Assembly (NCBI GenBank): GCA_018812385.1 | Contig: JAHJDU010000072.1 | Location: 1-36,329 of the forward strand | Direction of reading: 5' to 3' | DNA from: Pseudomonadota bacterium | GTDB taxonomy: Bacteria > Desulfobacterota > Desulfobacteria > Desulfobacterales > Desulfobacteraceae | Length of the DNA stretch: 36,329 nucleotides | Shown here: positions 17,646-27,824 of the stretch, piece by piece | How positions within the stretch are numbered: the first letter of the stretch is position 1 | Layout of the letters: every line of letters begins with the position of its first letter | Made by a program: the position numbers and the translations under genes | The notes under the pieces: generated by a model | What the model was told of the DNA's origin: nothing | Database searches by the model: none | The model's input: only the letters and a program-made list of their open reading frames with translations

Positions 17646-17766
17646 AACAATTAAAAAAGTGGCATCTTATCCAATTCAATCTCAAGTTCTTGTTTAAGAA
17701 CAAATGCCATAAGTGAATATAATAATCATAATCGTCAGGAAGACTGCATAAGGATTATGAATCTAA

Positions 17767-19422
17767 CTATCCCCAGCTCCAGTCCTGAATATTCCATGTA
17801 ACATCAGTAACATAAGGATTAACTTCATATCCCTTGAGATCAGATTTTTTCCCATAGATAAAAACATAAGCAAAAATTGGAGCAAAAGGTACATCTTCAT
17901 GAAGAATTTCCTGAATTTTGTCATAAACTTCTTTGCGTTTTGCCATGTCTGAAATCAGCACACCCTGTTCCAGAAGTTTATCCAGTTCAAGATTTTCGTA
18001 TTGTACATAATTGGAACCAACTCCATGCTTTACTGGAATTTGTTTTGAGTGGCACCTTGCTGTGTAGTCGGGATCCATTCCAACGGTTGGTTCCCAGCCC
18101 ACCATAAGAGTATCGAATTGAGATTTAGTTGTATATTCGCCCCAGACAACTGATGCCGGCATATTTTTAATTTCCATGACTACACCGATTTCTTTCCAGT
18201 TTGACTGAACCATTGCTTCAGCCTGTTCCCTTGCCTTTGCACCGGCAGTAGTTGACATGGTAAATTTTAGTTTTACACCGTCTTTCTGGCGAATGCCGTC
18301 TGAACCGATTTTCCACCCTGCTCCTTCAAGCATTTCTGCAGCTTTTTTTAAATTAAACCCCGGGTCCTTTATTTTGCTGTTGTAGGCCCAATGGCTGGGA
18401 TGCAGATAAGATAATGTTCTGGGAGGAAGTCCATATTGAACATCATTTATCCATTTTTCCTTGTCACAGGCAAGGTATAGAGCCTGGCGGACAATTTTTT
18501 CTTTGAACTGTGGCTTACCACAGTTAAAGTAAATAAATTCAACCCATGGTTGGGGTGTTTTCAAAGAATCACGATTAAGGAGTGTTTTTGCCTCTTCAAA
18601 TCTTTCCGGCGGCACACCATGCAGTCCAAACACATCAATTTCACCGGTTTTAAACTGGGTGTATGCAACAGTCTGGTCGGGAATAAATTTATGAACAACT
18701 GTTTCTATGGCTGGCTGACCTCTATGATATTCAGGATTCCTTTTATATATCATATGACTGCCTGCCACACGTTTGTCAAGAAGGTAAGGTCCTGTGCCTA
18801 TGGGGTTCATGTTAAAAGCAGCAGTGTTGATATCCGGTACTTTGGATAAAATATGATGGGGTACGATGTGCATTTTTTGCCATGCCCAGGCAAAAGGAAC
18901 AAAAGGTTTTGCCAGGCTTATTTCCACATTGTAATCGTCAATTATCTTAAAATCAGAGATAAGATCAAATCCTGATCGGGATCTGATGGCGACCTTGGGA
19001 TTAATAATTGTCTGATATGTAAACTCCACATCTTTTGCATTGAAGGGAGCCCCATCATGCCATTTAATCCCCTTTTTAAGCTCTATTTTCCACAATTTTC
19101 CATCTGAAGATATTCCACCATTTTCAAGTGTGGGAACTTTAGCTGCCAGATTGGGGATAAATTCTCCTAGATGGTTCACATCCCAGAGCGCATCAAACAT
19201 ACATGCTTCCGGAACTTCTTCGGTTCCGGAGTTCACATAGAGAAGTGGATTAAAATTTACAGGTTCCTGGGTCATACCCACAATAACACTTTTTTTGGCA
19301 GCCCATGCAGGGTTTGTTATACCCAATACGCTGCCTGCGATTACAGTGGAAAAGGCTACATAACCTGTTGTCTTCATAAACTCTCTGCGCGTAAAATCGG
19401 ATGGTTTAGAATCTTTCATCAC
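17767..19422 (-). CDS. ABC transporter substrate-binding protein, family 5, with Tat-type signal peptide
   Basis: N-terminus DFTRREFMKTTGYVAFSTVIAGSVLGITNPAWAAKK (twin Arg); KWHDGAPFNAKDVEFTYQTI; PIGTGPYLLDKR. Confidence 0.94.
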   Translation of the reverse strand: MMKDSKPSDFTRREFMKTTGYVAFSTVIAGSVLGITNPAWAAKKSVIVGMTQEPVNFNPLLYVNSGTEEVPEACMFDALWDVNHLGEFIPNLAAKVPTLENGGISSDGKLWKIELKKGIKWHDGAPFNAKDVEFTYQTIINPKVAIRSRSGFDLISDFKIIDDYNVEISLAKPFVPFAWAWQKMHIVPHHILSKVPDINTAAFNMNPIGTGPYLLDKRVAGSHMIYKRNPEYHRGQPAIETVVHKFIPDQTVAYTQFKTGEIDVFGLHGVPPERFEEAKTLLNRDSLKTPQPWVEFIYFNCGKPQFKEKIVRQALYLACDKEKWINDVQYGLPPRTLSYLHPSHWAYNSKIKDPGFNLKKAAEMLEGAGWKIGSDGIRQKDGVKLKFTMSTTAGAKAREQAEAMVQSNWKEIGVVMEIKNMPASVVWGEYTTKSQFDTLMVGWEPTVGMDPDYTARCHSKQIPVKHGVGSNYVQYENLELDKLLEQGVLISDMAKRKEVYDKIQEILHEDVPFAPIFAYVFIYGKKSDLKGYEVNPYVTDVTWNIQDWSWG

Positions 19423-19480
19423 TTAAATCCTCCTTACTTATTGTTGAGTGTCTGTCCAATTTTAAGTCGAACGAGACGGT

Positions 19481-20392
19481 TTATGTCCACATTTTTAAAC
19501 GAGGGTCCAAAGCATCTCTTAGACCATCACCTAAAAAGTTAAAGCTCATAACTGTTAATGTTATCATGATGCCAGGCAAAATCGCCAGCCATGGGGAAAG
19601 ATCGAAATAAGCCTGGGCATTGGTTAACATATTTCCCCAGCTGGCAAGTGGCGGTTGAATTCCGTAACCCAAAAAGCTTATATAAGATTCCATCAGCACT
19701 GCATTGGCTACATTTAAGGTGGCTGATACAAGAACTGGAGCCATGGCATTGGGCAATAGTTCTCGAAACATTATGCGGCTGCCTGAAGCCCCTAAAGCAA
19801 AACTTGCTTCAATAAAATCCTGTTTTTTAATGTATTGGATCTGAGCTCTGATGATGCGAGCCACCTCCATCCACGAGGTAAATCCTATTATCAGGGCGAT
19901 TGATAGTACAGTTGGCGTAATAAAGGCCGCAAGAATCAGAAGTAAAAAAACCTGGGGAAAACATAAAATGGTGTCTGTAAAACGCATGAGGATACTGTCT
20001 ATCTTCCCACCGTAATAGCCTGAAACAAGCCCTACCAATAAGCCTGTTACAACAGTTGCAAACATTGCAGCTATGCCGACTATAAGACTTATTCTTCCTC
20101 CATGGAGCAGTCTTGCAAAGGTATCACGCCCCATTTCATCAGTCCCGAGAATGAAATGGGTATCTGTAAAGGGCTCAATAAAGCGGCGTGATGTGTCCAG
20201 GTCCAATGGATCATGGGGCGATATAAGGTTTGCAAATACAGCACTGATTAAAAGGATTAAAACGATGCATCCGCCTATAACGGCTAATCTGTGGTTTGAG
20301 AAACGTCTCCACAAGCGTTGAAGTTGCGTTTCATAGAATTCAACAGATTCGTTTTTTTGGGGCAGCGACAATTTTGATGGGCTATTTTTCAT
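19481..20392 (-). CDS. Dpp/Opp-type ABC permease (DppC-like)
   Basis: LGTDEMGRDTFARLLHGGRISLIVGI, FIEASFALGASGSRIMFRELLPNAMAPV, LGDGLRDALDPRLKM. Confidence 0.95.
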   Translation of the reverse strand: MKNSPSKLSLPQKNESVEFYETQLQRLWRRFSNHRLAVIGGCIVLILLISAVFANLISPHDPLDLDTSRRFIEPFTDTHFILGTDEMGRDTFARLLHGGRISLIVGIAAMFATVVTGLLVGLVSGYYGGKIDSILMRFTDTILCFPQVFLLLILAAFITPTVLSIALIIGFTSWMEVARIIRAQIQYIKKQDFIEASFALGASGSRIMFRELLPNAMAPVLVSATLNVANAVLMESYISFLGYGIQPPLASWGNMLTNAQAYFDLSPWLAILPGIMITLTVMSFNFLGDGLRDALDPRLKMWT

Positions 20393-20425
20393 ATTATTTT
20401 TTTTAATTCCTGTTCATTCTCATTT

Positions 20426-21379
20426 TTACTCCAGCGCAATTCTTGGATCTAAAACCGCGTTTATTAGATCTGCAATAAGATTCCCAAAAATTACGGCAAT
20501 TGCAGTAAACATTACCAGCCCCATTAAAACTGGGTATTCTTTCATAGTAAGGGAATCCACAAAAAGTCTGCCCATTCCGGGCCAGCCAAAAATTGTTTCC
20601 GCAACAAGAGCGCCACTGAAAAGCCATGGTAATTGGACCCCGGCAAGAGCAATGAGAGGAGCAATGGCGTTTGGAAGAGCGTGTATGAACAGTATTTTAG
20701 ATCCTTTTATGCCTTTGGATTTAGCCGTACGGATGTAATCCTGGTGAATTACTTCAAGAAAACTTGATCGGGTATATCGGCTCCATTGAGCAACCAGTAC
20801 AAGGGCAAGCACAACAGTGGGAAGCACCAGGTGCCGAAACAGGTCAAAGAAATCCTCTTCACCGCCAAGGGTAAACATACCGCCGGACGGTAACCATCCA
20901 AGTTTAAGACTGAATATGTAGATTGCCATTAACCCGAACCAGAAAGTGGGAAATGACAGTGCAACCATTGCTCCGGTGGTGGCAAGATAATCAAATACTG
21001 AATAACGTTTAAAAGCGCCAAGAATACCAATACACATACCCAGGATTATTGCAATGCTCATTGCAGATCCCATTAATAGAAATGTAGCAGGAATTCTTTC
21101 TACAATAACGTCAAAGACTTGTCTGCCGCCAAAAAAAGTTGTTCCCCAGTTTCCTGTGAACATACCCGTTGCCCATTTTACGTATTGTATATGAATCGGT
21201 TGATCAAGTCCCAGTATGACCTTGATTTTATCAATATCCTGGGCTGTAATTGACGGATTTAATGTATATACAGAAAGAGGTCCTCCAGGCGCAAGATGCA
21301 TTATGGAAAAAGCAATTATGGATACTCCAATGAGAAGAGGGATAGCCTGCAGCGATCTTTTTATTATATATTTAAACAA
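20426..21379 (-). CDS. Dpp/Opp-type ABC permease (DppB-like)
   Basis: MFKYIIKRSLQAIPLLIGVSIIAFSIMHLAPGGP, DYIRTAKSKGIKGSKILFIHALPNAIAPLIAL, LINAVLDPRIALE. Confidence 0.95.
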   Translation of the reverse strand: MFKYIIKRSLQAIPLLIGVSIIAFSIMHLAPGGPLSVYTLNPSITAQDIDKIKVILGLDQPIHIQYVKWATGMFTGNWGTTFFGGRQVFDVIVERIPATFLLMGSAMSIAIILGMCIGILGAFKRYSVFDYLATTGAMVALSFPTFWFGLMAIYIFSLKLGWLPSGGMFTLGGEEDFFDLFRHLVLPTVVLALVLVAQWSRYTRSSFLEVIHQDYIRTAKSKGIKGSKILFIHALPNAIAPLIALAGVQLPWLFSGALVAETIFGWPGMGRLFVDSLTMKEYPVLMGLVMFTAIAVIFGNLIADLINAVLDPRIALE

Positions 21380-21429
21380 AAGCTACTCCTTAAAGCATAA
21401 AAAATTAACGCTTATCACTATGGATATTT

Positions 21430-22401
21430 TCAAAATTTCAAATGGCATGCTACAAAATGGTTTTCCTTTCCTACTTGCTCCAAATAAGGCTCGCTCTTAT
21501 CACATGGTTCAAAACGATATGGGCAACGTGGGTGAAATCTGCATCCTGAAGGAGGATTGATGGGCGATGGCACATCACCTTTCAGTATAAACCGTTTTTT
21601 TTTAAAATCAGGATCAAGAACCGGAATAGCGGAGATGAGCGCCCTGCTGTACGGGTGAAGAGGCTCTGCATAAAAGTCTGTACTCAATGCTTTTTCTACT
21701 ATTTTACCAAGATACATAACTGCAATTTCATCAGAAATATAGCTTACTACGCTGAGATCATGAGCTATAATGATGTAAGCTAAGCCTAATTCTTCTTGCA
21801 GATCTTTCATTAAATTAAGTATTTGGGCCTGAATTGATACATCCAGTGCTGAGACCGGTTCATCCGCTATTATCAATTCCGGATAAAGGGCAAGCGCTCT
21901 GGCAATGCCAATGCGCTGACGCTGGCCCCCACTGAATTCATGGGGATAACGGCGCATGGCTTCAGATGATAACCCAACTTTTTTTAAAAACCCTGAAATT
22001 TTGTCTTCCATATTTTTACCATCAGCTAATCCATGAATTTCTAAGGGAGCCGCAAGAATGGATCCAATAGTGTGTCTGGGATTGAGTGAGGAAAAAGGAT
22101 CCTGAAAAATCATTTGCATTTGACGTCTGACTTTTTTCATCTCCTGCCGAGTATATCCTGTAATATTTTCACCTTTAAAAAATATTTGACCATCAGTGGG
22201 CTCTATAAGTTTCAGAATAGTCTTTCCCATTGTGGTTTTTCCGCAACCGCTTTCACCAACCAGGCCTAAAGTACGTCCGGGTTTTACGCTTAAACTGACT
22301 CCATCGACAGCGTGCACATGATCTTTTGATTTGAAAAAGAAACCGGGTTTTACAGGGAAAAGTTTTTTAAGACTTTTAACTTCCAAAAGTTTCTCACTCA
22401 T
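21430..22401 (-). CDS. Dpp/Opp-type ABC ATPase (DppF-like)
   Basis: [47 protein letters not shown]-terminal oligopeptide domain [15 protein letters not shown]. Confidence 0.96.
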   Translation of the reverse strand: MSEKLLEVKSLKKLFPVKPGFFFKSKDHVHAVDGVSLSVKPGRTLGLVGESGCGKTTMGKTILKLIEPTDGQIFFKGENITGYTRQEMKKVRRQMQMIFQDPFSSLNPRHTIGSILAAPLEIHGLADGKNMEDKISGFLKKVGLSSEAMRRYPHEFSGGQRQRIGIARALALYPELIIADEPVSALDVSIQAQILNLMKDLQEELGLAYIIIAHDLSVVSYISDEIAVMYLGKIVEKALSTDFYAEPLHPYSRALISAIPVLDPDFKKKRFILKGDVPSPINPPSGCRFHPRCPYRFEPCDKSEPYLEQVGKENHFVACHLKF

Positions 22402-22434
22402 TTATATTCTCCATTTCCACTGCATAATGCCTTA

Positions 22435-23433
22435 TTACGCTCTGTTTTGCACTATCCAACACCGAACATTATGATTGTTTTCGATATTAAGAAGTCTTGG
22501 TTTTTCTAATTGGCATATTTTTTCTTTGACATGACATCGATTAAAAAATGCGCATCCTTCAGGAAGATAGCACAGGTTTGGCACAATGCCGGGAATTTCT
22601 TGTAACCGGGTTGCTGAATCAATTTTATTGATTTTAGGAACAGAATTCAAAAGCCCTTGAGTATATGGGTGAAGAGGATTTTGAAAAATCGTTCTTACGT
22701 CCGCTTCTTCCACTATTTTTCCTGCATACATGACAGCTACTCTATCTGCTGTTTCTGCAATAACACCGAGATCATGGGTTATTAAAAGGATGCTTGTATT
22801 CAGTTTGTCTTGAAGGCTAAGCATGATATCCAGGATCTGTGCCTGAATTGTTACGTCAAGAGCTGTGGTAGGCTCATCAGCTATTAGTAGTTCCGGATCA
22901 CAGGCTAAAGCTAAAGCGATCATTATTCTTTGCCGCATTCCGCCGCTTAGCTGATGCGGGTATTCCTTTGCCCGCTTTTGGGGTAAAGAAATGCCAACCA
23001 TGTTCAAGAGCTCAATGGTCCGGTCACGGGCTTCTTTGGCAGTTATATCCAGATGGTTGATCATAACTTCATCTATCTGGAACCCTATGGAAAGTACAGG
23101 GTTCAGTGAAGTCATAGGTTCCTGGAAGATCATTGAGATAGATCGTCCTCTTATTGTGTTAAGCTCCTGTTCTGTCATTTGCAGCAAATCGTGATCTTTA
23201 AAAAGAATTTGACCTGAATGGAACTCAGCAGGAGGGATGTCAAGCAACTTTAAAATTGATAGAGCAGAAACTGTTTTGCCACATCCGGATTCACCCACAA
23301 GTCCCAATGTTTCTCCATGGTTAATATTGTAGGATACGCCGTCAACAGCTTTTGCCAAACCTTCTTTAACATTAAAATAGGTTCGTAAATCTTTTACTGA
23401 GAGCAGAATGTCTTTTTTGGGAACCATAATCAC
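22435..23433 (-). CDS. Dpp/Opp-type ABC ATPase (DppD-like)
   Basis: [64 protein letters not shown]. Confidence 0.96.
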   Translation of the reverse strand: MIMVPKKDILLSVKDLRTYFNVKEGLAKAVDGVSYNINHGETLGLVGESGCGKTVSALSILKLLDIPPAEFHSGQILFKDHDLLQMTEQELNTIRGRSISMIFQEPMTSLNPVLSIGFQIDEVMINHLDITAKEARDRTIELLNMVGISLPQKRAKEYPHQLSGGMRQRIMIALALACDPELLIADEPTTALDVTIQAQILDIMLSLQDKLNTSILLITHDLGVIAETADRVAVMYAGKIVEEADVRTIFQNPLHPYTQGLLNSVPKINKIDSATRLQEIPGIVPNLCYLPEGCAFFNRCHVKEKICQLEKPRLLNIENNHNVRCWIVQNRA

Positions 23434-23455
23434 ACTAATACGTAATCTTATTTTT

Positions 23456-23470
23456 AATGATTAAATCATT
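23456..23470. repeat. 15-bp perfect palindrome AATGATT-A-AATCATT upstream of the DppD-like gene
   Basis: Direct reading; 23 bp upstream of the minus-strand ATPase start at 23433. Confidence 0.5.
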
Positions 23471-23566
23471 CAATAACCTAATAAGGTATCCTGTCATTGC
23501 ATTTTAATCAAACATTTTTTTCTTTTCTCAAAACAAAAACTCGAATCATACCCTTCAGTCTTTATC

Positions 23567-24880
23567 TTATCCAATGACCGAGAAGCTGGAATTAGGATTT
23601 ATCTCCCGCAATCGGCTGTAGAAACCGATATTACACTCCCGCCTGGTATAATGCATGGTGAATTTTACCGGGTCGCGGTCGTGATCATGTCCATTTTCAC
23701 AGGCTTTGATCAACTCGGCCATGAGCACCCCCACCACAGGTGCATTTTTATACTGATTGCCTGATGTGCCGACAGCCATATAAAAGCCGGGTAAATCAGA
23801 CTTATCATAGATAGGAATCCAGTCATCTGATGCGTCGTAAAGATCCACCACTCCCTGGCTTTTTCCGGGTCCGGGTATGGGCAGATTTTCAAGGCGCTGG
23901 GCCACGCGCATGACCTGGGTCGTCCACTGGTCCGTAAAGTTTTGATTGTAATTGTCCGGGTCGTCTATGTATTCAAGAATGTCACACGCAGGATCTTCGG
24001 AGCCGATGAGGACATGATTGCCTATCTCCGGCCGTGAATAGCAGCCGACGTCGCCATCGGATATGATGGTTCCCAGATTATTGTAGTCAAACCCTTCCGG
24101 TGCAGGGACATGACAGACCTCTTGTCTAAGCGGCCGGGTCTTGATATTCATTCCATCTATCACGCCGGCCATCTGGTTCACTATATAGGAGTGAGGCCCG
24201 GCCACATTTATCACCACGGGTGCTTCTATCTTTGTGCCGTCGGCCAGCTTGATCCCGGCACAGCGGCCGTCCTTTTTAAGGATTTCCTTTACCTCAGCTT
24301 TGAAAAGGTATTCTCCACCGGCGTTCTCACCGGCCACCTGTACGTTGTGAACCGACTGCTTAGGGTCGCTGATAAGACCTGATTCCGGAACATAAATGGC
24401 ACCGGCAATGCTTTCGTCAGTAGGCTCGCCAAAGCCTGGATCACTAGAAAGCTTAGGGGGGCCAAACCCATGGGTATTAACGATGGGCAACATTTTTTTG
24501 ATTCCGTTACTATCCAGCTCCTCGTAGACCACGTGTATCGCATCCAGCGATTCCATCACATCTTTCAGGTAGTTGTTTTTTTGGGTTTTGATGACCAGAC
24601 AACCCGTGTTTATGTACTTGACCATACCTGTTTTGTCCACAGATCTGAGATACTTTAACCAGTCCAGCCAGTAGTAATAGCCCTCTCGTGCCATAGCTAC
24701 CCCGTCCGGGGTGGAGTAGTGCAGCCGGATAATAGCGCAGGATCCAGACGTGGAACCAAGGCCTGATCCGGACAGCTTGTCAACATTGAGAACTTTTTTA
24801 CCCCGTTTGGCCAACTCGAACCCCACACAGGCCCCGATAATTCCAGCCCCGATGACGATGGCATCATATTTTTTAGACAT
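23567..24880 (-). CDS. FAD-dependent oxidoreductase, DAO/sarcosine oxidase-like
   Basis: N-terminal dinucleotide fold YDAIVIGAGIIGACVGFELAKRGKKVLNVDK; C-terminal GFYMAVGTSGNQYKNAPVVGVLMAELI. Confidence 0.92.
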   Translation of the reverse strand: MSKKYDAIVIGAGIIGACVGFELAKRGKKVLNVDKLSGSGLGSTSGSCAIIRLHYSTPDGVAMAREGYYYWLDWLKYLRSVDKTGMVKYINTGCLVIKTQKNNYLKDVMESLDAIHVVYEELDSNGIKKMLPIVNTHGFGPPKLSSDPGFGEPTDESIAGAIYVPESGLISDPKQSVHNVQVAGENAGGEYLFKAEVKEILKKDGRCAGIKLADGTKIEAPVVINVAGPHSYIVNQMAGVIDGMNIKTRPLRQEVCHVPAPEGFDYNNLGTIISDGDVGCYSRPEIGNHVLIGSEDPACDILEYIDDPDNYNQNFTDQWTTQVMRVAQRLENLPIPGPGKSQGVVDLYDASDDWIPIYDKSDLPGFYMAVGTSGNQYKNAPVVGVLMAELIKACENGHDHDRDPVKFTMHYTRRECNIGFYSRLREINPNSSFSVIG

Positions 24881-24934
24881 GATTTTGAACTCCTTATTTA
24901 TCTAAATTTTTTATTAAAGAAAACCTACTGATTT

Positions 24935-26392
24935 CTATTTGCAGGTAAGCTCTTTCTCTCCTTGCATTTTGATCCGTTCCAATTCAGTCAGAACTCCCTC
25001 TGGCAAGCTCATGGGCTTATGGGTTTCCAGGATACGTCTGATTTCCTCTCTGACGTTGGTCTCTACATCTTTGGAACCCTCATCTTTCCAACGTTCAAAA
25101 GGCTGACGAGTGAAAACCCTGGATCTCCAAAGCTCCTTCCGGAAATGTTTCATGGTATGCTCCTGCTGAAGATAGTGTCCTCCAGGACCCACCTTACGAA
25201 TGACATCCAGGGCCAAGTGCTCATCACTTACCTCAAAACCGCTTAAAAATCTTTTAGCCATACCAATGACATCATTACTCATAACCAATTGTTCGACACC
25301 ACAGGCCATTGACATGTCCATATATCCAACATCATGAATAAGATTCAGGCCTGACTGACCCTGGGCTAAAATATGAAAAGCTGCTTCTGCTCCGGCCTGA
25401 GCATCCAGACATTTGGCATCTGTTGCCCCTGCCAATCCCCAGGTGGGCAAGCCCAGGGATTGAGCCACTTCGGCCTGGGCGGCAAGCGCCAGGCTCATTT
25501 CCGGAGAGCCGATGCTCATCAACCCCTGGGCCATGTCCAGAATGCCGAAGTTGCAACCAAGCCCTACGGGGCAACCCTGGCGGCGCAATTGGGCCACGAC
25601 TACACAAAACATCGACTCTGCCACACCCTGTGCCACGGCCCCGGCCATGGTCACCGGCCCGGTCGCTCCCGGCTGGATGGTTGGTCCCATCATTTGGGGC
25701 AGACCTCTATCGGCTGCGATTAAAATCCTGTCAGCCACCTCTGCCGGCATGATCAATGGTGAAATCGACTCTGGATAGAGGACCAGGAAAGGTTTCTCCC
25801 TGAGTTTGTCCATGCCGCCGGCCACCTCAGCAGCCATATCATAAATCAACTCAGTCCCACGGGGAGAGTAGGCTAAAAAAACGATCGGCTTGGTTGTGTG
25901 GGTTACAGTGGCAAAGAATTCGTGCAATTCAGCAGCCATGGCTGGTACATCCTGGGCCGATCCCATGGGCATGACCCAATCAATATTCTCAAGCGCATCA
26001 GCCACCTTGGCTGCACGTGCCAGATCTTCGACCCGGGTTTTGTGATATTCACCAGTAAGGGCATCCTTGGTATTCGGACTGGCCGTTGAGGTTCCATAGT
26101 AGCTGTTTCGACCGGAAACATCCAGTGCCCGATGGCCTTGTCGATCAAAAAGACTCCACCCCTTTGGCGCAGAGGATAGGCAGCCTTGAACAATAAACTC
26201 CGGTACCTTGACGGATTCACCCTGAACGATTGCGCCTGCCGACTGAAGCATTTTGCGTACTCCGCCATGCAAAACCTTAAAGCCGACTTCTTCCAATACT
26301 TTGAAAGCAGTTCGCTTGATTCTCTCAACCTGATCTTCGGTCAGCATCCGAAACTGTGGACTGGCCTTCAAAGTAGTATTTGTCTGTATCAT
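24935..26392 (-). CDS. Trimethylamine methyltransferase family (MttB superfamily), non-pyrrolysine member
   Basis: LTEDQVERIKRTAFKVLEEVGFKVLHGGVRKMLQSAGA, GPTIQPGATGPVTMAGAVAQGVAE, SPEMSLALAAQAEVAQSLGLPTWGLAGATDAKCLDAQAGAEAAF, VGPGGHYLQQEHTMKHFRKELW. Continuous ORF with no in-frame TAG. Confidence 0.92.
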   Translation of the reverse strand: MIQTNTTLKASPQFRMLTEDQVERIKRTAFKVLEEVGFKVLHGGVRKMLQSAGAIVQGESVKVPEFIVQGCLSSAPKGWSLFDRQGHRALDVSGRNSYYGTSTASPNTKDALTGEYHKTRVEDLARAAKVADALENIDWVMPMGSAQDVPAMAAELHEFFATVTHTTKPIVFLAYSPRGTELIYDMAAEVAGGMDKLREKPFLVLYPESISPLIMPAEVADRILIAADRGLPQMMGPTIQPGATGPVTMAGAVAQGVAESMFCVVVAQLRRQGCPVGLGCNFGILDMAQGLMSIGSPEMSLALAAQAEVAQSLGLPTWGLAGATDAKCLDAQAGAEAAFHILAQGQSGLNLIHDVGYMDMSMACGVEQLVMSNDVIGMAKRFLSGFEVSDEHLALDVIRKVGPGGHYLQQEHTMKHFRKELWRSRVFTRQPFERWKDEGSKDVETNVREEIRRILETHKPMSLPEGVLTELERIKMQGEKELTCK

Positions 26393-26472
26393 CTCCCCTC
26401 CTTTGAATATTTTTAGATTATTTTAATATCCTGATAAAGCCATAGGAATCTGTTTTTGATTTTATGGTAATT

Positions 26473-27798
26473 TTACGCCTTTGTTACTTTTGTTTCCTTG
26501 AATTTGATATCCCTGGTCTCAAGCTCTGCAAGCAGTGGATCATAAATCTCTTTGTAAATCGGGATTATCACTCCATGGTGATTTATTTTCCCCTCTGCTA
26601 CCATTTTTGCGGCTATGGCCACGGGCAGTCCAACGGTTCTGGACATGGAGCTGTCCCCACCAGGAATTCCCGTATTAATCATTGTGGATGTTATCTTCTC
26701 TTGTCTTCCATCAGGATATTTGGCAGTAAATTCATGATGCTGCACAAGAAGATCCTTTTCATTCTTATTATAGACAAGTTTTTTTTGAAGTATGTGGGCA
26801 AACATATCAAAGACAGAAGCCGTACCAATATTTATTTTTTCCTCATTAAAAAGACCCAGCCATTCGAGTTTTTTAAGTATAAGAGAATGTTCCGGAATTT
26901 CCAGGTAACGGGCAACATCTTTTATGACTTCAAGCCCTGGGCTTTTGACAATCTTTGCCAATACCTGTACGGGTGAGACCTCATTAAAATCAAACATGAT
27001 TTTTTGATTTAAAAGGCCTAATTTTTTAAAGTAATCCCATGTTTCACAGGAGCCGATATTCCGCAATGTACCCCGAAACATGTTCTTTACCGAGTTTATC
27101 CCGTAAAGATCCATATAGGGAATTGCATCCCGGTTGACATAGGCTTCAAAAACACCGGCCCCGGGAATGGTGATCAAATCATAATGCCTGAAAAGATCCT
27201 GTCCTGATACATTTATAATCTTGCCATCCAGAAGATAACGGCCGTCATTGTTGGCTGCAAGCATCACGCCATCAGGACTCCATGAAAATTTATATCCCAG
27301 AGGATTGTTATTGTTTTCAGGGGCAGGAAGTCCTCCGCAATAGGAGGCAAAACTTGTAATTTCACCCCCGGCTTCTTTAACCTCATTGATTATTTTCATT
27401 GCCGCCATATGGTCTATGCCAGGATCTACGCCCATTTCATTGAGAAACACAAGATTTTTCTCCCTGGCTTTTTCATGGAACGTCTGCATCTCTTTTTTAA
27501 CGTATGAAGCGGTTATCAGATGCTTGTTAAGCTCAAGACAAAAATCTGCAATCACTGGGTGAAAAATCCATGGAAGAAGGCTGACAACAACATCTGAATC
27601 TGCAATGGCATTCTTAAGGGATAGTTTATCATTCACATCAAGACAGATTGCATTTCCGCCTGGATTGTCTCCCACAAGTTCTGCAGCCTTGTTTTTAACC
27701 TGGTCTGCCACTGTAACGTAGAATTCCGACTGATTCAGCAAGTATTGAACAGCAGGTTTTGCAACCAGTCCTGCACCTATAATTAAAATTTTCTTCAT
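26473..27798 (-). CDS. Saccharopine dehydrogenase family (LYS9-like), paralog 1
   Basis: MKKILIIGAGLVAKPAVQYLLNQSEFYVTVAD, NEMGVDPGIDHMAAMKII, SYCGGLPAPENNNNPLGYKFSWSPDGVMLA, GIPGGDSSMSRTVGLPVAIAAKM. Confidence 0.93.
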   Translation of the reverse strand: MKKILIIGAGLVAKPAVQYLLNQSEFYVTVADQVKNKAAELVGDNPGGNAICLDVNDKLSLKNAIADSDVVVSLLPWIFHPVIADFCLELNKHLITASYVKKEMQTFHEKAREKNLVFLNEMGVDPGIDHMAAMKIINEVKEAGGEITSFASYCGGLPAPENNNNPLGYKFSWSPDGVMLAANNDGRYLLDGKIINVSGQDLFRHYDLITIPGAGVFEAYVNRDAIPYMDLYGINSVKNMFRGTLRNIGSCETWDYFKKLGLLNQKIMFDFNEVSPVQVLAKIVKSPGLEVIKDVARYLEIPEHSLILKKLEWLGLFNEEKINIGTASVFDMFAHILQKKLVYNKNEKDLLVQHHEFTAKYPDGRQEKITSTMINTGIPGGDSSMSRTVGLPVAIAAKMVAEGKINHHGVIIPIYKEIYDPLLAELETRDIKFKETKVTKA

Positions 27799-27824
27799 TT
27801 TATTTCCTTCTCAGAATTTTATTA

